A stretch of DNA of 37,404 bases, taken from Rubellimicrobium mesophilum DSM 19309. Its GTDB lineage: Bacteria > Pseudomonadota > Alphaproteobacteria > Rhodobacterales > Rhodobacteraceae. Location of the stretch: positions 1 to 37,404 of the forward strand of contig NZ_KK088583.1 of NCBI RefSeq assembly GCF_000600335.2, written 5' to 3'. This document shows, piece after piece, positions 29,984 to 37,404 of this stretch. Made by a program: the position numbers and the translations under genes. Below the pieces are notes generated by a model. It worked only from the letters and a program-made list of their open reading frames with translations, was not told the origin of the DNA and made no database searches. Every line of letters starts with the position of its first letter. Position 1 is the stretch's first letter.

Positions 29984-31869
29984 TTATTCGGCGGCCTCGG
30001 CGTCCATCTGCAGGAAGCCGCCCGACTGGCGGTTCCAGTAGCGCGCGTAGAGCCCGCCCCGCGCGAGGAGCGCGTCGTGCGTGCCTTCCTCGACGATGGT
30101 GCCCTGGTCCATGACGACGATGCGGTCCATCGAGGCGATGGTGGACAGGCGGTGGGCGATGGCGATCACCGTCTTGCCTACCATGGCCTCCTCCAGGGCG
30201 GCCTGGATCTCCGCTTCCACTTCGGAGTCGAGCGCCGAGGTCGCCTCGTCCAGGACGAGGATCGGCGCGTCCTTGAGCATGGCGCGGGCGAGCGCGATGC
30301 GCTGGCGCTGGCCGCCCGAGAGCTTGACCCCCCGTTCGCCGAGGTGGGCGTCGTAGCCGGTGCGGCCCTTGAAGTCCTCGAGCTGCAGGATGAAGTCGTG
30401 GGCGCGGGCGGCGCGGGCGGCAGCGATCACCTCCTCGTCGGTGGCGTCGGGGCGTCCGTAGCGAATGTTGTCGGCGGCCGAGCGGTTGAACATGGCCGTC
30501 TCCTGCGTGACCATGCCGATGGCGTGGCGCAGGGATTCCTGCGTGACCTCGCGGATGTCCTGGGTGCCGACCAGCACGCGTCCCTTCTCCACGTCGTAGA
30601 GCCGCAGGAGGAGCGCCACGAGCGTGGACTTGCCGGCCCCGGAGGCGCCGACGAGGCCGATCTTCTCGTGGGGCGCGATGGCGAGGTTCAGGTCCTGCAC
30701 GCCGGCCTGGCCCTCGGAGTCCTCGTCGCGGCCGTAGGCGAAGGTGACGTCGTCGAAACGGATGCCCTCGGCCGACCGCAGGGGCACGGCGTCGGGCGCG
30801 TCCACCATGGAGTGGTTGTGCGCGAGCGTGTTCATGCCGTCCTCGGCCTCGCCCACGTTGGCGTAGAGGCCCATGAGGGCGAAGCTCACCCAGCCGGTCA
30901 TCTGCGCGATGCGGAGCGCGACGGTGCCGGTGGCGGCGATGTCGCCCGCCGTGGCGCCGCCACGCGTCCAGAGCCAGAGCGTGAAGCCCACCATGAGGAC
31001 GGGGAGGATGCCCGCGATCACCATGAGGCCGTAGCGGAAGCTCGTGGAGATCGTGCCGTAGTCGAGCGTGCGCTCGCGGTAGCGGTCCATGGCCTGGATG
31101 GCGGCCTCGTCCTCGGCCTGATCGTGGGCGAAGAGCTTGACGGTCCTCATGTTGGTGATGGTGTCCACCACCTGCCCCGTGACCACCGCGCGGGCGGCGG
31201 CGCGGCCCTCGGCGCGCTTGCGGATGCGGGGGAGGTAGCCGGAGATGTACCAGAGGTAGCCCGCGAACCAGAGGCCCAGGAGCCCCCCCACGCGCCAGTC
31301 GATCGAGACCACCAGGATCAGCGTCGCGATCACCGAGGAGAGCGCGAAGACGATGGTGTTGATGAACTCCACCGTGGATTCGGTCACGGCCCTGGCGGCC
31401 TGCATCTGCTTCTGCGCGATGCGGCCGGCGAAGTCGTTGTCGAAGAAGGTGATGTCCTGGCCCAGCGTCCAGCGGAACAGCCGCGAGAGCACGAGGACGT
31501 TGAGCGAGGGGCCGATCACCACCGCCTGGAACAGGGCCGAGGCGCCGAAGGTCAGGGGCCGGAGCCCGACCAGGAAGACCGCGATCCCGATGAAGAGCAG
31601 GTGATGGTCGGCCCAGAGCCGGTCCGGGCCGCTGGCGTTGGCGGCGTCGATCACGGTGCCGAGGAGGACGGCCGAGATCACCTCGGCGGTGCCGGCGAGG
31701 ACGCTGACCACCGAAGCCGCGAGCAGCACCGGGAAGGAGCCGCGCAGGCACCAGGCGAAGAAGGCCCAGAGCGTCCGGGGCGGGCGCGGCACCGGGCCTT
31801 CGTCGAAGGGCGGGATCAGGCGGGCCATGCGCTCGGCCCAGGCCTCGCGGCGGGAGGGGGCGATGTCGG

Positions 31870-31873
<4 letters not shown>
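29984..31873 (-). CDS. ABC exporter, fused membrane and ATPase domains (second of pair)
   Basis: The 629-residue half-transporter has six membrane helices (about 40-330) in an ABC_membrane type I exporter fold, including RKRAEGRAAARAVVTGQVVD and the coupling region. The ATPase domain follows with Walker A GLVGASGAGKSTLVALLLRL (about 405-424), Q-loop QETAMFNRS, signature LSGGQRQRIALARAML, Walker B ILVLDEATSALDSE and H-loop IAIAHRLSTI. All catalytic residues are present. Its ATG overlaps the stop of the preceding exporter gene (ATGA), so the two are translated together and may form a heterodimer. The C-termini of both end in ARYWNRQSGGFL / ARLWSRQSGGFL, showing tandem duplication. The substrate is unknown; lipid, peptide or drug export are options. 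Confidence 0.93.
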
Positions 31874-33729
<1,856 letters not shown>

Positions 33730-33859
33730 GGGGGTGCGAATGGGAATGGGCCGCCCAGGGGGCGGGCGGGGACTATGGACGGGGGTGCAGTCGTCCGCCG
33801 GATATAGACCTGCCTGACACGCAGGGAAACGGGCGTTGCCCTGTTTTTCGGCGCTGTCC

Positions 33860-35015
33860 TCAGGGCAGGGCGAGGAGGGCGTCCCGGGGCAGGCTGAAGC
33901 CGGAGTCGATCCAGGCGCGCTCCAGGGATTTCAGGCGCTGGCCGAGGGCGGGGCCGGAGAGGGGGGCGAGGTCGGCGGCGGCCAGGGGGAAACGCTGGGC
34001 GGTGCCCTCCTCGGCGCGGCGCAGGTCCTCGGGGGCGATGGTCGCGTTGGACAGGGCGGCGCGGAGGGCGAGGATGGAGAGGGCCTCGTCCTCGCCCAGG
34101 CGGTAGCCGAGCTCGCCCGGGGGAGACGAGGGAGGCCATGCCCTCCTGCAGCCGTTCGAGGCGCTTCGTCTGCTGCTTCGACAGGCGCAGGGCATCCCGC
34201 GGGTCCTCTCCTCCCAGGGCCGCCAGGCGACGCAGGGGGTCGAGGGGGAGGCGCGCCTCCCCCTCGATATGCACCAAGGGGGCGAGGAGGCCGTCCCCCG
34301 CGCCCGGAAGGATGCGGGCGAGAGTGCCGGTGATCCGCATGGCCGCGACGGCCGGAGCCGGGTCGGGGGCGGCGAGGAGGCGGAGGGTCTCGTGGCCCAC
34401 GCGCTCGCGCGAGAGGGTGTCGAGGCCGTCGAGGTTGCGGGCGATCGCGTCCAGGGCGTCGGGGTCGAGGCCTTCCTCGGGGTCGCCATACCAGGCGTGG
34501 AAGCGGAAGTAGCGCAAGCTGCGGAGGTAATCCTCGCGGATGCGGGTCGAGGGGTCGCCGACGAAGCGGATGCGGCGGGCCCGGAGGTCGGGGAGGCCGC
34601 CGGTGGGGTCGAGGAGGGTGCCGTCCGGGGCGAGGTAGAGGGCGTTCATCGTGAAGTCGCGGCGGGCGGCGTCCTCGGCCGGGTCGAGCCCGAAGGCCAC
34701 GGTGGCGTGGCGGCCGAAGGTCTCTACGTCGCGGCGGAGCGTGGTGACCTCGACTGGGGCGCCCGCGAGGAGGGTGACGGTGCCGTGGTCGAGGCCGGTG
34801 GGGAGGGCCTTGAGGCCGGCGGATTCGGCGAGCTCGATGACGCGCTCGGGGCGGGCGTCGGTGGTCACGTCGATGTCGCCGATGGGTCGTCCGAGAAGCG
34901 CGTCGCGGACGGCGCCGCCGACGATCCAGGCGCGATGGCCGCCCTCGGTGAGGAGCGCGAGGACCCGGCGGGCGGGCTCGTGGGCGAGGAGGGGCGCGAG
35001 GGCGTCGTCAGGCAC
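33860..35015 (-). CDS. cca: CCA tRNA nucleotidyltransferase / poly(A) polymerase family, one apparent insertion
   Basis: Adds or repairs the 3' CCA of tRNAs. The start is GTG at 35015, overlapping the end of the Nudix gene, giving MPDDALAPLLAHEPARRVLA. The nucleotidyltransferase head shows WIVGGAVRDALLGRPIGDID (GGxVRD and the DxD metal ligands), EVTTLRRDVETFGRHATV, DAARRDFTMNALYLAPDGTL and the neck RIREDYLRSLRYFRFHAWYG. After LQEGMASLVSP the frame is lost; removing one base from the GGGGG run at 34119-34123 continues it as GELGYRLGEDEALSILALRA to the stop at 33860. The restored length is 384 residues. This class II enzyme is essential in many bacteria, so a sequence error is likely. Confidence 0.9.
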
Positions 35016-35616
35016 GGGCGGCGTCGATCCGTTCGGCGAGGCCGCGCAGGAGGCGCGCGGTCGCGCCCCAGATATAGTAGGGGCCCCAGGGGACAACCCA
35101 GTAGCGGCGGTGGCGCCCCTGCCAGCGGCGGCCCTCGACGCGGTAGTTCGCGGGGTCGGCGAGGTGGGAGAGGGGGACCGAGAAGACCTCGGCGACCTCG
35201 CCGGCCTCGGGGCGGGGGTCGAAGGGCTCGCGCACCAGCGCCAGGACGGCGGTGACCGAGAAGGCGGTGACCGTCTCGTGGGGGCCGTAGGCGCCGAGGA
35301 TCTCGCCATGGGAAAGGGGGAGGCCGATCTCCTCGAAGGCCTCGCGCAGGGCGCAGGCGGCGCTGTCCTCGCCGGGGTCGACGGCGCCGCCGGGCAGCGC
35401 GATCTGGCCGGGGTGGTGGCGCAGGTGCGGGGAGCGCTTGGTCAGGATCACCCGCGCCTCTGGGCCGGAGAGGTCCACGGCGAGGAGGACGGCGGCGGGG
35501 CGGAGGTCCCGGCCCATGGGGCGCGGCAGGCCGGGGTCGAGGTCGTAGTCGGACGAGGCGGCCCGGGAGGCCGCCATCGCCCGGCGCAGGAGGGGCTCGG
35601 CGTCAGCGGGGGTCAC
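35008..35616 (-). CDS. Nudix hydrolase, CoA pyrophosphatase (NudL/PCD1) type
   Basis: The 202-residue protein has the NUDT7/NudL signature LTKRSPHLRHHPGQIALPGG (UPF0035 motif), leading directly into the Nudix box GGAVDPGEDSAACALREAFEEIG. This pairing is diagnostic of CoA and acyl-CoA diphosphatases. The region after it, EVAEVFSVPLSHLADPANYR and YYIWGATARLLRGL, is also typical. The start is GTG at 35616, overlapping the hslO stop by 14 bases; its own stop overlaps the cca start. It is thus the middle gene of a tight hslO-nudix-cca operon. Confidence 0.92.
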   Translation of the reverse strand: MTPADAEPLLRRAMAASRAASSDYDLDPGLPRPMGRDLRPAAVLLAVDLSGPEARVILTKRSPHLRHHPGQIALPGGAVDPGEDSAACALREAFEEIGLPLSHGEILGAYGPHETVTAFSVTAVLALVREPFDPRPEAGEVAEVFSVPLSHLADPANYRVEGRRWQGRHRRYWVVPWGPYYIWGATARLLRGLAERIDAARA

Positions 35617-36603
35617 TGGCCGCCGTGGCCTCGAAGCCCAGGGTCTGGGGCTCGAACTCGTAATGCGCGCCGCAGAACTGGCAGTCGGCGGTGACGATCC
35701 CCTCCTCGGTGGTCATGTGGGCGATGTCCTTGGCCGAGTAGATCGACAGGGACTGCCGCACCTTGTCCGGCGAGCAGGAGCAGCCGAAGCCCACGCGCTG
35801 CGCGTCGTAGATGCGGGGGCCTTCCTCGTGGAAGAGGCGGACGAGGAGGTCGGTGGGGTGAATTTGCGGGCCCACGAGCTCCAGAGGCTCCACGGTGTCG
35901 AGGAGGATGTTGGCGCGGTTCCAGTTCTCGCCCTCCTCGCCGTCGAGGATGTCGCGGTGGTGCAGGAGGCCGCCCTCGCCCGTGCCCTCGGAGGCCGCGA
36001 CGGACATCCCGGCCTTGGGCATGGCCTGGATCATCACGCCGCCGGCGCGCCACCGCTCCCCGCTGTCGCCCTGGAGGCGCGAGCGGCCGAAGGAAAGGGC
36101 GAAGCGGGTGGGGATCTGCTCGGACTGGGCGAAGTAGGTCTCGGCGCAGGCGGCGAGGGAGCCTCCGGCGATGGGCGTGATGCCCTGGTAGGGGTGGTGC
36201 CTTCGCCCTGGTCGATGAGGATCGCGAAGTAGCCCTTGCCGATCTGCGCGAAGGCGTCGCCGTCGGGGTCCAGCCGCTCGGGGTCGAAGCTGGCCCAGGC
36301 CCGGATGCGGCCGGGCTCGCCCTCGGTCTCGGGGGCGTAATAGTCGGCGGCGACGATGCGGGCCGGGCCGTCGCCCCGGATCTGGAGCGAGAGCTTCCAG
36401 CGCAGCTTGATCGTGGGGCCGATCAGCGCGGCGAGGAGCGCGGTCTCGGCCACCAGGGCCTCGATGGCGGCGGGGTAGTCGTGCTGCGACAGGACCTTCT
36501 CGAGCGTGCCGTCGAGGCGCGCGACGCGGCCCCGGATGTCGGAGGCGTCGAGCTGGAAGGGCAGGACGGTGTCGTCCCAGGCAATCTGCGCGCCGAGGCT
36601 CAT
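35603..36603 (-). CDS. hslO: Redox-regulated chaperone Hsp33, one apparent single-base deletion
   Basis: Cytoplasmic holdase activated by oxidation of four zinc-bound cysteines. ATG 36603 gives MSLGAQIAWDDTVLPFQLDA and continues to YFAILIDQGEGTTP. The frame then breaks. Adding one base to the GGGG run at 36191-36194 continues it as YQGITPIAGGSLAACAETYF, then MIQAMPKAGMSV and the zinc site, CSC in VGFGCSCSPDKVRQ and CxxC in ADCQFCGAHYEF. The restored length is 333 residues, normal for the alphaproteobacterial form. As written, the N-terminal frame ends in Pro/Ser-rich nonsense and a separate C-terminal frame starts at an internal Met. It is the first gene of hslO-nudix-cca and divergent from the second Nudix gene. 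Confidence 0.92.
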
Positions 36604-36677
36604 GGGATTTCCTTTAAGCTGAAACGGGAGCCGCGGGAAGCGGGCCGAGGTCTGGACGGGAGGGGGGATCGGGGCTC

Positions 36678-36706
36678 CATATAGGGGCTCGGGCGATGGG
36701 ATTGAA
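36678..36706 (-). promoter_or_regulatory. Candidate hslO promoter
   Basis: On the minus strand TTCAAT (36706-36701), 17 bases, TATATG (36683-36678), about 75 bases before the hslO ATG. The -35 matches the consensus only at three positions. It overlaps the start region of the divergent Nudix gene. Confidence 0.35.
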
Positions 36707-37151
36707 GGGGTGGGCCATGCGGCGCTGGGGCGAGGCGGTCGAGCGGGGGCGGCGCTACCGGCACCGGCCGGGGGCCTATGCGATCCTCTGGCGGGACGGG
36801 GAGCTGCTGCTGACCTTCCAGGCGGAGCCCAGGCCCGAGGTGCAGTTGCCGGGCGGCGGCATCGACCCGGGGGAGTCGGCGCTGCGGGCGCTGCACCGGG
36901 AGGTGCGGGAGGAGACGGGCTGGACCATCGCGGCGGCGCGGCGGCTCGGGGCCTATCGGCGCTTCGCCTACATGCCGGACTACGACATGTGGGCGGAGAA
37001 GGTCTGCCAGGTCTGGCTCGCGCGGCCCGTCCGGCGGGTGGGGCCGCCGTCGGAGGCGATGCACGCGCCGCTCTGGGCGCCGCCGGGGGTGGCGCTGGGG
37101 CTGATCGCCAACGAGGGGGAGCGGGAGTTCCTGCGGCGGGTGCTGGGGTGA
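36696..37151 (+). CDS. Nudix hydrolase
   Basis: The 151-residue protein has a complete Nudix box, GGGIDPGESALRALHREVRE then ETGW (about 55-78), with flanking RPGAYAILWRDGELLLTFQA and PEVQLPGGGID. The region RRLGAYRRFAYMPDYDMWAE followed by CQVWLARPV is shared with uncharacterised Rhodobacterales Nudix proteins encoded next to hslO. The substrate is not predictable; no UPF0035 motif is present, unlike the neighbouring NudL-type protein. Two starts are possible, 36696 (MGLKGWAMRRWGEA) and 36717 (MRRWGEA). The second is nearer to relatives, but no ribosome-binding site decides between them. Confidence 0.88.
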   Translation: MGLKGWAMRRWGEAVERGRRYRHRPGAYAILWRDGELLLTFQAEPRPEVQLPGGGIDPGESALRALHREVREETGWTIAAARRLGAYRRFAYMPDYDMWAEKVCQVWLARPVRRVGPPSEAMHAPLWAPPGVALGLIANEGEREFLRRVLG

Positions 37152-37163
37152 GGCCCGCCCGGA

Positions 37164-37182
37164 AACGCTCCGGGGGAGCGTT
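37164..37182 (+). terminator. Terminator-like hairpin after the last Nudix gene
   Basis: AACGCTCC (37164-37171) and GGAGCGTT (37175-37182) form a perfect 8-bp stem with a GGG loop, 12 bases after the stop, trailed by TTCCCGGGGG. The TCCGGGGGA core is shared with the hairpin after dnaJ. The remaining 220 bases to the window end show no gene, only a GCGGGC-TTCG-GCCCGC hairpin at 37379-37394. Confidence 0.55.
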
Positions 37183-37404
37183 CCCGGGGGCGAATGATGC
37201 GCGGCAGCGGAGGTTCCGGGACAGGCCGGGGCTCTGGCGATCGGCCCCGGCCGGGTGGGTGGTGGGGAATGGGCGGGTGAAAGGGGTCTCGGGCCGTTAC
37301 GGGGGCGCGGGGTTGGCGCCGCGCCGGTCCGTCGTGCCCGAGGGTCGCGCCGGGCGTGCCACGGCCAGGGCGCGAGGGGCGGGCTTCGGCCCGCGGCGGC
37401 TGGG

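Overview
The window is a 37.4 kb piece of a GC-rich (roughly 70 %) alphaproteobacterial chromosome, almost certainly from the Rhodobacterales (Rhodobacteraceae/Paracoccaceae). The reasons are the gene order (dnaK-dnaJ; secA divergent from a PpiC isomerase-argJ-mutT block; rimP-nusA-ylxR/L7Ae-infB; ubiG/nitrilase/grxC/comF/NDUFAF5-like/hemH; cca-nudix-hslO), protein signatures, CtrA- and ParB-type sites, and the GC-rich palindromic intergenic repeats. No RNA gene, phage, IS element, integrase or CRISPR array was found. This is a core-genome region with little accessory DNA.

Layout. 1-519: 3' truncated alkB (minus). 714-3887: dnaK and dnaJ chaperones. 4070-4753: TerC-family membrane protein (minus), convergent with dnaJ across a strong bidirectional hairpin. 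4896-6138: radC, with a perfect CtrA box in front, and a small membrane protein. 6407-9220: secA (minus). 9422-12133: periplasmic PpiC isomerase, argJ and mutT. 12246-12392: a 48-residue unknown protein. 12810-18350: the rimP-nusA-ylxR-infB transcription/translation operon (minus). 18487-20858: proline iminopeptidase translationally coupled to a Tat-exported peptide-binding protein (minus). 20908-26718: ubiG, a Nit-type amidohydrolase, grxC, comF, an NDUFAF5-like methyltransferase relative, hemH, a gluconokinase and rpe. 26797-28616: two L,D-transpeptidases flanking a CAP-domain lipoprotein. 28698-33729: an Fe-S RNA uridine methyltransferase and a tandem ABC exporter pair. 33860-37151: CCA-adding enzyme, CoA-pyrophosphatase-type Nudix, Hsp33 and a second Nudix.

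Two things stand out. First, five genes (dnaK, rimP, the RNA methyltransferase, cca, hslO) each carry exactly one single-base indel. Most of these lie in short homopolymers, and in each case restoring one base restores the full family protein; argJ carries two closely spaced compensated shifts. This pattern in essential genes points to base-level sequence errors rather than pseudogenes, so the affected CDSs are annotated at their restored extents. Second, several chromosome-biology sites are visible: a TTAA-N7-TTAA CtrA box in front of radC, a near-consensus parS site inside the RNA methyltransferase gene, and a perfect DnaA box 1.8 kb away in an envelope-gene promoter region. The last two would fit a location near the replication origin. 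I did not find a convincing undescribed multi-gene system. The best leads for novelty are the small 48-residue protein, the SAM-motif-less NDUFAF5 relative, and the peptidase/solute-binding-protein pair.
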